64,000 nucleotides of DNA from Pseudomonas sp. CCI4.2 (GCF_034350045.1 NZ_CP133781.1:2324001-2388000); one strand, 5' to 3'; shown: positions 35,546-46,503, numbered from the stretch's first letter. Made by a program: numbers and translations. Notes: generated from the letters alone by a model not told the origin.

Positions 35546-37117
35546 CTAGTCGCTGGCTGGCGTGTCGGTAGCGGGCGTTGCTTGAGCGGCTTTGGTCGCC
35601 TCGGCTACGCGGGTGCGGCGCGCTTCCTGGGACCAGTGGATAGCGATCATGATCAGCGTAGGAATGCCCATCAGAGCGGTGATCATGAAGAAGTTGTGAT
35701 AGCCGAACTTTTCTACCATCACCCCTGAATAGCCACCGATCAAGCGCGGCAGCAAGAGCATGATCGAGCTGAGCAGCGCGTACTGCGTCGCCGAGAATTT
35801 GAGGTTGGTCAGGCTCGACAGGTAGGCTACAAAAGCAGACGTCGCGAGCCCTGCGCTGAAGTTGTCCAAGGAAATTGTCACGATCAACATCTGCAGGTTC
35901 GCGCCCATGTCGGCGAGCATCAGGAACAGCAGGTTAGTGGCCGCAGAAGCAAAACCGCCAACAAACAGTATCGGCAAGATACCGAAGCGCACGATCAACA
36001 GCCCGCCGAAGCCAGCGCCAAGCAGGGTCATGACTAAGCCGAAAAGCTTGCTGACACTGGCGATCTGGTCCTTGGTGAACCCCTGATCGATATAAAACAC
36101 ATTGGCCATCACGCCCATTACCGTGTCCGACATTCGGTAGGTTGCGATTAACCCCAGTAGCAGAAAGGCTTGCCAGCGATAGCGACGAATGAAGTCGTTA
36201 ACCGGGGTCAGCACCGGCGCAAGCCCACGTCGGCCCGCCGATGACAGGCACAGTGTAGTGAGTACCACATAGAGGATTGCGCGCAGAAAGGCGCGGTCTT
36301 CCATGAGCAGGTCGGTCCAGCTTTCGCCGTTAAACAGCACACTGGCGAAGTCGGTGTAGTAGAGCTGAGTAAACATCGCTGGCACAGAGACCAGCAAAAT
36401 AATCAGGACGAAAACCGACGCCAGTTGGTGGTTGAAACCGTATCGAGCAGCGGATAACTGAGTGCGCAACGGTACCGGGGATTCACGCATGATCAGCGTC
36501 GTGACCAGCGCCGGCAGCATTAGCAGGCCGAACAGAATATAGGTGCCGGCCCACGCCGAGTGTCTATAGCTGAAGCCGGTCGAGCCAAAGCCTTCAGCGA
36601 TGTACAGCGCGCCGGCAGTGGCCAGCAGCGCCGCGATGCGGTAGCCCGACATGTAGCTGGCGGCGAGGGCGGCCTGGCTGCTTTCTTCTGCAATTTCCAA
36701 GCGGTAGGCATCGATGGCTATATCTTGGGTCGCCGACGAAAAAGCCACCAGCACCGCGATGGCAATCAACCAAGAGAGGTGTTTCTGCGGGTCGCAAAAG
36801 CCCATCCCGATCAAGCCAATCACCACCAGCGACTGCGAAAGTACCAGCCATGAGCGTCGTCGACCGAGACGGCCCAGAAATGGCAGGCGCCATTGATCCA
36901 AAAGCGGTGACCAGACCCACTTAAATGCATACGCCAAGCCAATCAGGCTGGCATAACCGATGGTTTCTCGAGCAACACCGGCTTCTCGGAGCCAAACCGA
37001 CAACGTTGAAAACACCAGCATGTAAGGCAAGCCTGCGGCGAATCCTAGCAATAACATCACAAACGCTGAGGGTGTGGCATAAGCGGCGAGCGCTGCGCGC
37101 CAGGTTTTACGGGGCAT
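35546..37117 (-). CDS. ampG: AmpG, muropeptide permease
   Basis: The 523-residue major facilitator protein imports GlcNAc-1,6-anhydro-muropeptides for cell-wall recycling and, through AmpR, AmpC beta-lactamase induction. The start MLLLGFAAGLPYMLVFSTLSVWLREAGV (about 18-45) is the AmpG signature; 12 or more transmembrane helices follow, with DIAIDAYRLE and the MVEKFGYHNFF segment near the end. It is somewhat shorter than P. aeruginosa AmpG. The C-terminal tail is Ala/Thr rich. The wall-recycling role fits but is independent of the dcw cluster. Confidence 0.93.
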   Translation of the reverse strand: MPRKTWRAALAAYATPSAFVMLLLGFAAGLPYMLVFSTLSVWLREAGVARETIGYASLIGLAYAFKWVWSPLLDQWRLPFLGRLGRRRSWLVLSQSLVVIGLIGMGFCDPQKHLSWLIAIAVLVAFSSATQDIAIDAYRLEIAEESSQAALAASYMSGYRIAALLATAGALYIAEGFGSTGFSYRHSAWAGTYILFGLLMLPALVTTLIMRESPVPLRTQLSAARYGFNHQLASVFVLIILLVSVPAMFTQLYYTDFASVLFNGESWTDLLMEDRAFLRAILYVVLTTLCLSSAGRRGLAPVLTPVNDFIRRYRWQAFLLLGLIATYRMSDTVMGVMANVFYIDQGFTKDQIASVSKLFGLVMTLLGAGFGGLLIVRFGILPILFVGGFASAATNLLFLMLADMGANLQMLIVTISLDNFSAGLATSAFVAYLSSLTNLKFSATQYALLSSIMLLLPRLIGGYSGVMVEKFGYHNFFMITALMGIPTLIMIAIHWSQEARRTRVAEATKAAQATPATDTPASD

Positions 37118-37160
37118 GAGCTGAAGTCTGGCCTCAGGTTACGAAAACAAAGGGCGCACT

Positions 37161-37526
37161 CTAACCGCTGTGCTCTATCGGACGCCAGCCATGGCGTTGC
37201 ATATCTATCCGATTATTCGAGACAGTGACGCCTTCCGCCCGCAAACGGGCACGCTGTTCGTCGCCCGAAACCGTGCCTGCGGGTAGACGGATTATCCCGC
37301 CAGCGGCCACCACTCGGTGCCAAGGCAGGGTGGTGCCGTCGGGTAATTGGCTTAACGTGCGCCCGACCCAGCGCGCAGCTCGTCCCAGTCCAGCCATCGC
37401 CGCCAGTTGTCCGTAGCTCACCACCTTGCCTTCCGGAACCTGATGCAAGGTCAAATAAAGCGCGGTACGCCGAATCTCGGCGGGCGTCGGGTGTGGAGTG
37501 CCTTGCGATGCGATTGGGTCAGTCAC
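37161..37526 (-). CDS. Alkyltransferase-like (ATL) DNA-binding protein
   Basis: The 121-residue protein is the C-terminal DNA-binding domain of the MGMT family alone: VPEGKVVSYGQLAAMAG, GRAARWVGRTLSQLP, then PWHRVVAAGG. The methyl-accepting Cys of PCHRV is replaced by Trp, so it cannot itself repair O6-alkylguanine. ATL proteins bind such lesions and hand them to nucleotide excision repair. E. coli YbaZ (Atl) has the same W. Start is GTG 37526 with AGGA 8 bp before. It is divergent from the DUF481 gene. Confidence 0.93.
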   Translation of the reverse strand: MTDPIASQGTPHPTPAEIRRTALYLTLHQVPEGKVVSYGQLAAMAGLGRAARWVGRTLSQLPDGTTLPWHRVVAAGGIIRLPAGTVSGDEQRARLRAEGVTVSNNRIDMQRHGWRPIEHSG

Positions 37527-37659
37527 GCGTTCGTCCTGTTACATAACGTTGGTCGGATCGTGAGGAACTCCGGCAGATGTTCCGGGTCATTGAACACAGA
37601 TTGTCGTCCTTGGGGGATGATGCCCGATTTATGCAAGAACTCGAGCCTTGCCGACGCTT

Positions 37660-38667
37660 ATGTTGTCTAGAACCCTGTTGTGCCTCTGTATTACCAGTGT
37701 TTCCATGCCGCTTCTCGCCGACACCGTCTGGATGAAGAACGGCGATAAGCTGACCGGCAAGATTTCTGTTTTCGACGGCGGCAAGCTGTTGCTGCAGACC
37801 GACTACGGCGGCGCGATTCCGCTGGATTGGAAGCAGGTCAAAACCCTGCAAAGCGATCAGAAGTTGCTGGTTAAACAGGACCAGTACACGGGCGAGATTG
37901 CCAAGTCGTTGCAACCTGCCGAAGAGGGTAAGGTGATCTTGGCTAACGGCGAAGCACCCAAGACGGTAGAACTTTCCAGCATCCAACAAATCATGAAACC
38001 CAAACCAGTGATCACGGACCTGGTCTGGAAGGGCAACATTGACGCCGCGTTGGATTTTCAACGAGCGGAAAACGATACCGACGATTACAACATCGCTTTC
38101 AAAACGTCTGCGCGTCATGGCTTCTGGCGGCATAACGCCAAGGGCGAATACAACCGCGAAACCCAAGATAATTTGGTGAGCACCAACAATTGGAGTGCCG
38201 AGTATTCCATCGACCGCTTCCTGACCGATAAATGGTTCTGGGAAGGTCGCTTGACGTACAAACGCGACTTCGTTGAAGACCTCGCTCGTCAGCGTGTGGT
38301 GGGTACGGGCCCAGGCTATCAATTCTGGGACGATGAGTTGGGCGCGTTCTCGCTCGGATCATTGATTAACCGGACTGACTATGAATACGCCAGCGGCCAA
38401 AAAGACAACTTTTATTCGGCCGCAATCAAGTGGGATTACAACCGTTTCCTGATTGGCAAGAAGGTCGAATTCTTCACCAACGGTGAGCTGGGTAAACCAC
38501 TAAGTGGTGTGGCGGACTACAGCTTGGATTCCGAGGTGGGCTTGCGCTACAAAGTAACCGAGTGGGCTTCGCTTAATCTGAAAGCAGAGAAAAACGTGAT
38601 CAGTGGCGCATCAGAGGGCGACCTGAACAAAACCCGTTACACCGCAGGGTTTGGCGTGACTTGGTAA
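37660..38667 (+). CDS. DUF481 outer-membrane beta-barrel protein
   Basis: The 335-residue protein starts with a signal peptide (cleaved after about LLADT at residue 21). Residues about 22-120 form a small beta domain (TVWMKNGDKLTGKISVFDGGKLLLQTDYGGAIPLDW). From about 125 on it alternates aromatic and polar residues (WNIDAALDF-type, GEYNRETQDN, WFWEGRLTYKRDF) and ends RYTAGFGVTW, with a terminal aromatic typical of outer-membrane barrels. That is the DUF481 layout; the function of the family is unknown. The ATG at 37660 follows a weak ribosome-binding site; an in-frame TTG lies at 37648. Confidence 0.86.
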   Translation: MLSRTLLCLCITSVSMPLLADTVWMKNGDKLTGKISVFDGGKLLLQTDYGGAIPLDWKQVKTLQSDQKLLVKQDQYTGEIAKSLQPAEEGKVILANGEAPKTVELSSIQQIMKPKPVITDLVWKGNIDAALDFQRAENDTDDYNIAFKTSARHGFWRHNAKGEYNRETQDNLVSTNNWSAEYSIDRFLTDKWFWEGRLTYKRDFVEDLARQRVVGTGPGYQFWDDELGAFSLGSLINRTDYEYASGQKDNFYSAAIKWDYNRFLIGKKVEFFTNGELGKPLSGVADYSLDSEVGLRYKVTEWASLNLKAEKNVISGASEGDLNKTRYTAGFGVTW

Positions 38668-38701
38668 CGGGCCCAGTCTTTAAGAAGTTGGCGTCTCTTT
38701 T

Positions 38702-38760
38702 TCGCGAATGAACTCGCTCCCACAGGGGTTACAGCGTCTGTAGGAGCGAATTTAGTCGAG
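38702..38760. repeat. REP-like inverted repeat after the DUF481 gene
   Basis: TCGCGAATGAACTCGCTCCCACA (38702-38724; 20-base core TCGCGAATGAACTCGCTCCC) is answered by TGTAGGAGCGAATTTAGTCGA (38739 on). It is a member of the GTAGGAGCG family, between the convergent DUF481 and SDR genes. Confidence 0.7.
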
Positions 38761-38794
38761 AAGGGGCTGGGTCAGTTAGCCAATAGTCGCGGTG

Positions 38795-39553
38795 TTAAAC
38801 CCGTAACCCGCCATCCAATTCCAGAATCCGGCCGCTGAAGTAGTCGTTCTCCAAGATATAAGCCGCCGAGTGAGCGATTTCTTCTGGTTTGCCCATGCGC
38901 TTGAGCGGAATGCCCGAGGTCATTTTTTCCAGCGCTTCTGGTTTCATGCCGAGGGTCATTTCGGTTTCGATGAAGCCCGGTGCAATAGCCGCTACACGAA
39001 TACCATAGCGCGCCAGCTCTTTGGCCCACGTCACAGTTGCTGCTGCAACGCCGGCCTTGGCCGCCGAGTAGTTGGTTTGCCCGACATTGCCTGCGCGGGA
39101 AATTGAAGAAATGTTGATGATCGCGCCGGAGTTTTTCAGCTCGATCATTTTCGCCGCCACTTCGCGGGTACACAGGAAGACGCCGGTCAGGTTGACGTCA
39201 ATCACCGCTTGCCATTGGGCTAGCGACATTTTGGTCATTTCGCCATCCTTGACCTTGATCAACAGCCCATCACGTAGAATCCCGGCATTATTGATAAGGC
39301 CGTGGATTGCACCAAAGTCATTAGCGACCTGAGCGACCATGTGGGTCACTTGTTCTTCGTTGGCGACGTTACACAGATAAGACCGTGCTTCTACGCCCAA
39401 GGTTTTGCACGCAGCAACCGCTTGTTCGAGCTTTTCCTGGTTCAGGTCGACCAAGGCGAGTTTCATGCCTTTGCCCGCCAGATATTCGGCCATCGAGCGA
39501 CCCAAGCCCTGGCAACCGCCAGTGATAATTATTATCTTGTCTTTCAATTGCAT
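38795..39553 (-). CDS. FabG-like short-chain dehydrogenase/reductase
   Basis: The 252-residue classical SDR has the cofactor loop [11 protein letters not shown] near 12-22, NNAGIL near 91, the catalytic Ser in [13 protein letters not shown] and [10 protein letters not shown] (Tyr and Lys). It resembles 3-oxoacyl-ACP reductase (FabG) family members, but the real substrate is not fixed by the sequence. ATG 39553 starts the conserved [13 protein letters not shown]; the frame further upstream is not coding. It is divergent from the HugZ-like gene, 87 bp away, as in P. aeruginosa (PA4389/PA4388). Confidence 0.88.
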   Translation of the reverse strand: MQLKDKIIIITGGCQGLGRSMAEYLAGKGMKLALVDLNQEKLEQAVAACKTLGVEARSYLCNVANEEQVTHMVAQVANDFGAIHGLINNAGILRDGLLIKVKDGEMTKMSLAQWQAVIDVNLTGVFLCTREVAAKMIELKNSGAIINISSISRAGNVGQTNYSAAKAGVAAATVTWAKELARYGIRVAAIAPGFIETEMTLGMKPEALEKMTSGIPLKRMGKPEEIAHSAAYILENDYFSGRILELDGGLRV

Positions 39554-39640
39554 GTGCGTGGCCCAATAAACAATCGGTGGTGCTGCGAAAAATTCTGAGT
39601 GGCCGTCAGTGTTCGACGGACTCTTCATTAGGAGACAAAT

Positions 39641-40372
39641 ATGAGCGCGAAAGCCGGTAAGCATGCCCGAGAACTGTTACTCAAGGAATACCGCGGCGCG
39701 CTGTCCACGCATTCCAAGTCGATGCCTGGCTTTCCGTTTGGCTCCGTCGTGCCATATTGCATGGACGATCAGGGTCGGCCGTTGATTCTGATCAGCCGTA
39801 TTGCTCAACACACGCATAACCTGCAGCAAGACCCCAAATGTTCGCTGCTGGTAGGTGAGCGCGGCGCAGAAGATGTGCAGTCAGTGGGGCGGGTGACGGT
39901 AATGGCCGAAGCCGAGAAGATAAAGGACGCTGTAGCTATTGAAGCGGCGGCCCGGCGTTATTATCGTTTCTTCCCGGAAGCGCAGAGCTACCATAGCGCC
40001 CATGATTTCGATTTTTGGGTATTGGTGCCGGTGCGGTATCGTTTCATTGGCGGTTTCGGCGCAATCCATTGGCTCGACGACGTGGCATTGGCGAACCCCT
40101 TTGCGGATGCGGCCGAGACCAGCATGGTCGAGCACATGAATGAAGACCACGCCAAAGCCATCGCCCACTATGTGGACCTGGCCGGTCTGCCGCAGACGCC
40201 ACCCGCTGTAATGGTGGGCGTTGATAGCGAAGGCATGCACCTGCTTATAGGACAGGGCATTCACTGGCTGCCGTTTGCACAGCCCTGTAATACGCCGACA
40301 CAAGTGCGCGAAGCCTTGGTTCAACTGGCTCATGCCGAAAAATGGCCGGTCGACGAAGAGCTGGAAGCTTGA
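39641..40372 (+). CDS. HugZ-like heme/FMN-fold protein (PNPOx split barrel with DUF2470)
   Basis: The 243-residue protein has a pyridoxamine-phosphate-oxidase-type split barrel (about 1-150: [40 protein letters not shown]) and a C-terminal DUF2470 domain (about 165-235) with [17 protein letters not shown]. This architecture is that of HugZ/HutZ-type heme-utilisation proteins, but the His residues for heme are not certain. A role in iron or flavin chemistry is an inference. AGGAG is right before ATG 39641. Confidence 0.85.
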   Translation: MSAKAGKHARELLLKEYRGALSTHSKSMPGFPFGSVVPYCMDDQGRPLILISRIAQHTHNLQQDPKCSLLVGERGAEDVQSVGRVTVMAEAEKIKDAVAIEAAARRYYRFFPEAQSYHSAHDFDFWVLVPVRYRFIGGFGAIHWLDDVALANPFADAAETSMVEHMNEDHAKAIAHYVDLAGLPQTPPAVMVGVDSEGMHLLIGQGIHWLPFAQPCNTPTQVREALVQLAHAEKWPVDEELEA

Positions 40373-40437
40373 ATTAACGGTTTTGCGACGTCACATAGGT
40401 TTTATTGGAAGTCATCTTCCGTTGAGGAACTCATTTG

Positions 40438-40920
40438 ATGCGTGTTTTTCTGTTGTTGTTTGTGCTGTTTCCGATGTTGGAACTGTTCGTTCTGATCAAA
40501 GTCGGCATGGCCATAGGGTTTTTGCCTACCATTTTGCTGGTGGTTGCCAGTTCGATGCTGGGCGTGTTCTTGATTCGCGTGGCGGGTTTCGCGACGGCTC
40601 TGCGCGCCCGTGAAAGCCTTTCGCGAGGCGAACTGCCGGCTCAGGAAATGCTTGAAGGGTTGATGATTGCCGTCGGCGGTGGCTTGTTGTTGCTGCCGGG
40701 CTTTATCAGCGACGTATTAGGCGTCATATGCCTGTTGCCGATCACGCGTCGGCTGCTGGTCAATAAGCTGCGCACCCGTGCAGAGGCTCAGGCTACGCGC
40801 CAACGTGCGTTCGCCGATGACCCCTATGCTGGCGATGGCTCAGGCCGTCCAGGCATGACTCCGCCGGGCAATCGCCAGCCGAACGTCATCGAAGGTGAGT
40901 TCGAGCATCGCGACAAGTAA
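40438..40920 (+). CDS. fxsA: FxsA family inner-membrane protein
   Basis: The 160-residue protein has the FxsA N-terminus MRVFLLLFVLFPMLELFVLIKVG, then two further hydrophobic segments (about 25-45 and 75-95) with the GGGLLLLPGFISDVLG loop. In E. coli FxsA (F exclusion suppressor) lessens phage T7 exclusion by the F plasmid; its ordinary function is not known. The tail is charged and Pro rich. ATG 40438 has GAGG 10-13 bp before; the TTG at 40435 is less likely. It sits upstream of groES, as in many gammaproteobacteria. Confidence 0.92.
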   Translation: MRVFLLLFVLFPMLELFVLIKVGMAIGFLPTILLVVASSMLGVFLIRVAGFATALRARESLSRGELPAQEMLEGLMIAVGGGLLLLPGFISDVLGVICLLPITRRLLVNKLRTRAEAQATRQRAFADDPYAGDGSGRPGMTPPGNRQPNVIEGEFEHRDK

Positions 40921-40953
40921 TAGGCGTAACGGCTCAAGCGGCGGCTTTTAAGG

Positions 40954-40981
40954 CTGTCAGGGCCGTTGTGTTCGTTATAAT
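40954..40981 (+). promoter_or_regulatory. Vegetative (sigma-70) promoter candidate for groES-groEL
   Basis: CTGTCA at 40954-40959 and a perfect TATAAT at 40976-40981 are separated by 16 bp. The start of groES is 207 bp away. Confidence 0.5.
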
Positions 40982-41017
40982 CGTTCTGACGAATCGCAAA
41001 AAAATGTCGTCTCAAGC

Positions 41018-41045
41018 CTTGTAATCACCTTGCTCGCCCTTATGT
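41018..41045 (+). promoter_or_regulatory. Heat-shock (sigma-32) promoter candidate for groES-groEL
   Basis: CTTGTAA at 41018-41024 resembles the sigma-32 -35 CTTGAAA. CGCCCTTATGT follows about 11 bases later, near the CCCCATNT -10. The 144-bp untranslated leader and the groE context support it. Confidence 0.55.
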
Positions 41046-41188
41046 ATGGGTCACCGCAAGGTTTCTGGTGGATTTGCCAGACCGTATTCTGCGTTTCGCT
41101 TGTCGAACCGCAACCGGCCACGCCGGATGTTCTAACTCACCGGTGTTTTCACCGGGACGTTCAAAACCATAATTAGGAGAGATCGACA

Positions 41189-41482
41189 ATGAAGCTTCGT
41201 CCTCTGCATGACCGCGTCGTAATCCGTCGCAGCGAAGAAGAATCGAAAACCGCTGGCGGTATTGTTTTGCCAGGTTCGGCTGCTGAAAAGCCTAACCGTG
41301 GCGAAATCCTTGCTGTAGGTACCGGCCGCGTGCTGGACAACGGCGAAGTACGTGCGCTGGCTGTGAAAGTGGGTGACAAAGTGGTGTTCGGCCCGTATTC
41401 CGGCAGCAACACTGTGAAAATAGACGGCGAAGACCTGCTGGTGATGAGCGAGAACGAAATTCTCGCAGTCGTCGAAGCCTGA
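41189..41482 (+). CDS. groS: GroES, co-chaperonin
   Basis: The 97-residue Cpn10 has [14 protein letters not shown] and the mobile-loop segment [28 protein letters not shown], the part that docks to GroEL. A seven-subunit ring caps the chaperonin. AGGAG lies 11 bp upstream of ATG 41189. It is followed 51 bp later by groEL. Confidence 0.98.
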   Translation: MKLRPLHDRVVIRRSEEESKTAGGIVLPGSAAEKPNRGEILAVGTGRVLDNGEVRALAVKVGDKVVFGPYSGSNTVKIDGEDLLVMSENEILAVVEA

Positions 41483-41521
41483 GTATTTCCCGCGAATTTC
41501 CCATTACTACAAAGTATTTAA

Positions 41522-43177
<1,656 letters not shown>

Positions 43178-43207
43178 GCCAGCTTTACCCCTTCGCTTTA
43201 CCCCAAG

Positions 43208-43235
43208 AAAACCTCGCCTCGTGCGGGGTTTTTTT
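43208..43235 (+). terminator. Rho-independent terminator after groEL
   Basis: AAAACCTCGC (43208-43217) pairs with GCGGGGTTTT (43223-43232, one T-G wobble) around a CTCGT loop and runs into seven T. Confidence 0.9.
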
Positions 43236-43344
43236 ATGTTTGGGGCGGGCCCTGGCCCCACTCGACCGTTAAGACTGGTCGAACGCCTCACGACGCCTTA
43301 AGCTGCGCCAGCTTCAAAGGCCATAACTGCATACGGAGACCCTC

Positions 43345-44028
43345 ATGCGAATCCTGCTGGTTGAAGACAATCGCGACATCCTGGCAAACCTGGCTGACTA
43401 TTTGGGTTTGAAGGGATACACCGTCGATTGCGCGCAAGATGGTCTTTCCGGTCTGCATTTGGCAGCCACCGAACATTACGACCTGATCGTGCTCGACATC
43501 ATGCTGCCTGGCATCGATGGCTACACCCTGTGCAAGCGCCTGCGCGAAGATGCACGCCGCGACACGCCAGTGATCATGCTGACGGCCCGCGACCAATTGG
43601 ATGATCGGCTGCAGGGCTTCCGCTCTGGCGCCGACGATTACCTGCTTAAACCCTTCGCCTTATCTGAGCTGGCCGCACGCATCGAAGCGGTATTGCGTCG
43701 CGCCCAAGGCGGCGGCCGGCGTACGTTAACGGTGGCTGATCTTGTGTATGACCTCGATACCCTGGAAGTCAGCCGCGATGGGCGTCTGCTCAAACTCAAC
43801 CCGGTGGGCCTCAAGCTGCTGGCGGTGTTGATGCAGAAAAGCCCACATGTGTTGCGTCGAGAAATTCTCGAAGAGGCCTTGTGGGGTGATGATTGCCCGG
43901 ACAGCGACAGCCTCCGTAGCCACGTGCACCAGTTGCGTCAGGTGATCGACAAGCCTTTCGCCAAACCCTTGCTGCAAACGGTACACGGCGTGGGTTACCG
44001 CTTGGCCGAGGGTCGTGATGGAGTTTAA
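43345..44028 (+). CDS. colR: ColR, OmpR-family response regulator
   Basis: The 227-residue regulator has a receiver domain (1-115; acidic pocket ED at 7-8, phospho-acceptor Asp51 in LIVLDIMLPG, Lys in YLLKPF) and an OmpR/PhoB winged helix (about 130-220, with SHVHQLRQVIDKPF and VHGVGYRL). The sequence is almost that of ColR known from P. putida and P. fluorescens, where ColRS controls membrane and LPS-modification genes, root colonisation and tolerance to zinc and phenol. GGAG lies 7 bp before ATG 43345. colS overlaps by 11 bp. Confidence 0.93.
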   Translation: MRILLVEDNRDILANLADYLGLKGYTVDCAQDGLSGLHLAATEHYDLIVLDIMLPGIDGYTLCKRLREDARRDTPVIMLTARDQLDDRLQGFRSGADDYLLKPFALSELAARIEAVLRRAQGGGRRTLTVADLVYDLDTLEVSRDGRLLKLNPVGLKLLAVLMQKSPHVLRREILEEALWGDDCPDSDSLRSHVHQLRQVIDKPFAKPLLQTVHGVGYRLAEGRDGV

Positions 44029-45331
44029 GCAAAGCCTTGCCCAGCGGATCATCATCGCCTTTGCGTTGATGAGCGCATTGGTGGCGGGGTCCTTCGCACT
44101 GGGCATCGTTGCAACAGTTCACCTGGTCGAAGAGAAATTGATTTCCTCGGGTCTGGGTGGGGATCTCAACCGCTTGCTGCTGATGGACAGCGTCGGTGAC
44201 TGGAGCCATCGCCCCGAACCGGATCAATTGTTTTACTACAGCAATGGCCGCGGTGACTTCGCGCTGCCCAGGGATTTGCGGCATCTGGGTCCGGGCTTCC
44301 ACGAGGTCTTCCGTGAAGACCTGTCTTATCACGCCATGGTCGAAATCGTCGACGGTCGGCGTTATGTGCTGTTGCAGGATCAAAGCGATTTTGAAGAGCG
44401 TGAACGGGTGTTGTTCGCTGTGGTGCTGGTCGGGTTCGTCCTTGCCTTGGCCTTGGCTGTGTTCCTCGGCTGGGTATTGGCCCGTCGGGTGATGGCGCCG
44501 GTCGTACGCTTGGCCCGGCAAGTGCGTCACCGCGATCAATTGCTGGGGTTGGCGCCACCCTTGGCGCCGGACTACGCCGCCGATGAAGTGGGTGAGCTGG
44601 CAACTGCCTTCGATGCCACCCTGGGACGCCTGCGTCAGGCGTTGACCCGCGAGCGGCTGTTCACCAGCGACGTCAGTCATGAGCTGCGTACACCGCTGAT
44701 GGTGCTCGCCAGTTCCTGTGAGTTGCTGTTAGAGAACCCTGAGCTCGATCACCGCGCCCGCACTCAGGTTCAGCGCATTGCACGTGCCTGTGAAGAAATG
44801 CGCGATTTGGTGCAAACCTTCCTCATGCTGGCGCGCACGCAACGCGACGAAGCTGGGGCATCTAAAATCTCCCTGAACGCGGTGGCTGAACAGTTGATTG
44901 CGCTGTGGCGGGAGCCTATCGAACGTAAAGGCCTGATCTTGGAGTTCCATCCGGGGAATCCATCACCCGCCACCTACAACACGACCTTTTTATTGGCTGT
45001 GATGGGTAACTTGCTACGCAACGCACTGCATTACACCGACCAAGGCTTTATTCGTCTGACCCTTGAAGCCAATGGCTTTGTGGTCGAAGACAGCGGCGTC
45101 GGTATTCCTGAAGAGAAACGCGAGGCGATGTTTCAGCCGTTCGTGCGCGGTAATGAGCAGCGAGGCGAAGGGCTGGGTCTTGGGCTGTCACTGGTTCAGA
45201 GGATCTGCGAGAACGAAGGCTGGAGTGTCAGTCTCAGTACCATGGATCCCAATGGCTGCCGTTTTCACGTGGATTTGACGAACATCCAGCTAACAAAAAG
45301 GCCCATCAGCGCCTTGTCGCTCTTCGGATAA
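44018..45331 (+). CDS. colS: ColS, sensor histidine kinase
   Basis: The 437-residue kinase has two transmembrane helices (about 14-35 and 135-155) with a periplasmic sensor of about 95 residues in between, rich in His, Asp and Glu (FHEVFREDLSYH), a plausible metal site. HAMP follows, then HisKA with SDVSHELRTPL (phospho-His221) and the HATPase with NLLRNALHYT, VEDSGVGIP and GEGLGLGLS. In P. putida ColS responds to zinc and ferric iron. I start at ATG 44018; a GTG lies one codon earlier. Confidence 0.93.
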   Translation: MEFKQSLAQRIIIAFALMSALVAGSFALGIVATVHLVEEKLISSGLGGDLNRLLLMDSVGDWSHRPEPDQLFYYSNGRGDFALPRDLRHLGPGFHEVFREDLSYHAMVEIVDGRRYVLLQDQSDFEERERVLFAVVLVGFVLALALAVFLGWVLARRVMAPVVRLARQVRHRDQLLGLAPPLAPDYAADEVGELATAFDATLGRLRQALTRERLFTSDVSHELRTPLMVLASSCELLLENPELDHRARTQVQRIARACEEMRDLVQTFLMLARTQRDEAGASKISLNAVAEQLIALWREPIERKGLILEFHPGNPSPATYNTTFLLAVMGNLLRNALHYTDQGFIRLTLEANGFVVEDSGVGIPEEKREAMFQPFVRGNEQRGEGLGLGLSLVQRICENEGWSVSLSTMDPNGCRFHVDLTNIQLTKRPISALSLFG

Positions 45332-45538
45332 GTTTCCACGTCTTCCAATGCCCATCTGGCTTGGTTCGAACCTTTTGCTCTCGGCGTTGTCACATAATCG
45401 CAATGAGCGGATCTCACTTTGGTCACCGCCGGTTGCGTGCGTTGCGTTACGGCCCTTGCAGAGATCCACAAGCACCCTAGATTTCCCGGATGTCCCTAAA
45501 CCAGCGGGCGGGTTATTTATTACGCGTGAGGTAAAGGG

Positions 45539-46255
45539 ATGGCTGTTGATGTTGTAGCTACACCGAATGTTGCACCTCCAGAACGTTTCGCTTACTTCTG
45601 GAACCAGCCAGGCGAATGGGTTGAAGAACCCAATCATCGTCGTGGCGGAGAAAGTGGCGTACAGCGGGTGATGTCGGCCAGTGGTCGCTTGCTTTACGTC
45701 AAACGCCAAACAGGTCACACCTACCGCTCGTGGCTGCATCCGTTTGGCAGGCCAACGGTGCTGCGCGAGCGCGATGCGTTGGAAAGCTTGCGGCAACTCG
45801 GCGTCAATGTGCCCAAGTTGGTGTTCTGCGGTGCAGAACACGATGCGGGCAAGCAATGGCGAGCGCTGCTGGTCACGGCAGCCCTGGACGGTTTTGATGA
45901 GCTGGACAACTGGTATGCCGCAGGTGGCCGCGAGCGCTATGGCGAAGCGCTGCATGATCGTGTGCTTGAGGCCTTAGCCGTCACTCTGTCACGCATGCAT
46001 TTGGGGCGATGGCAGCACAGTTGTTTGTATATGAAACATGTTTTCGTACGGGTCACCGGCGAGGGAAATGATGCCGAGGTGGAGATCGCACTGCTCGATC
46101 TTGAGAAATGCCGACGCCGCTGGACGGGTCGCAGTGCAGCCCAGCATGACCTACAGCAGTTGCGCCGCCATTCGTCGTTCAACGACACAGATTGGCTGAA
46201 ATTGGTCTATTTTTACGAGAATGCGTTTGGCAGCGCTATCAAAGGCTTAAGGTAA
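45539..46255 (+). CDS. inaA: InaA-like lipopolysaccharide kinase family protein
   Basis: The 238-residue protein has the kinase-like fold of the Waa/InaA family: VKRQTGHTY (possible Lys of the ATP site), LGVNVPKLVFCG, the catalytic-loop region LSRMHLGRWQHSCLYMKHVFV and LLDLEKCRRRW, where the metal-binding Asp would be. InaA in Pseudomonas was named as a pH-inducible gene. LPS phosphorylation is a family inference. In P. putida such genes near colRS belong to its regulon. It starts 207 bp after colS; GAGG lies just before ATG 45539. Confidence 0.82.
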   Translation: MAVDVVATPNVAPPERFAYFWNQPGEWVEEPNHRRGGESGVQRVMSASGRLLYVKRQTGHTYRSWLHPFGRPTVLRERDALESLRQLGVNVPKLVFCGAEHDAGKQWRALLVTAALDGFDELDNWYAAGGRERYGEALHDRVLEALAVTLSRMHLGRWQHSCLYMKHVFVRVTGEGNDAEVEIALLDLEKCRRRWTGRSAAQHDLQQLRRHSSFNDTDWLKLVYFYENAFGSAIKGLR

Positions 46256-46464
46256 TGAAACTCGAAATCACCCGAGGTTTGTTCTTGGTTGGCGCACTGG
46301 GGATTACATCCCTTGCCCTGACAGTGTGGGAGCAGCCTGGTCCGAGAATATTGACCGTCCAGGCTGGCATGGGACATTGCCCGGTACCGCATGTGGCCAA
46401 GGTCGAACAGTTAACCAAACCGAACCATGATCTGTTGCTGTTCATGTATGGCATGACTCAGTAA
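46255..46464 (+). CDS. Small conserved-looking membrane protein, unknown function
   Basis: A 69-residue protein begins in the inaA stop codon (TAATGA). It has one hydrophobic segment (about 8-26, GLFLVGALGITSLALTVW), then a short, probably periplasmic tail with a single Cys (GHCPVPH). It may be a signal anchor. I do not recognise a domain. Translational coupling to inaA and the sensible membrane segment support it being real; the longer frame from 46192 is not. Confidence 0.6.
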   Translation: MKLEITRGLFLVGALGITSLALTVWEQPGPRILTVQAGMGHCPVPHVAKVEQLTKPNHDLLLFMYGMTQ

Positions 46465-46503
46465 GGCGCAGGTGATCTCCACCCCGTCGCGTTGCAAACA
46501 CAA

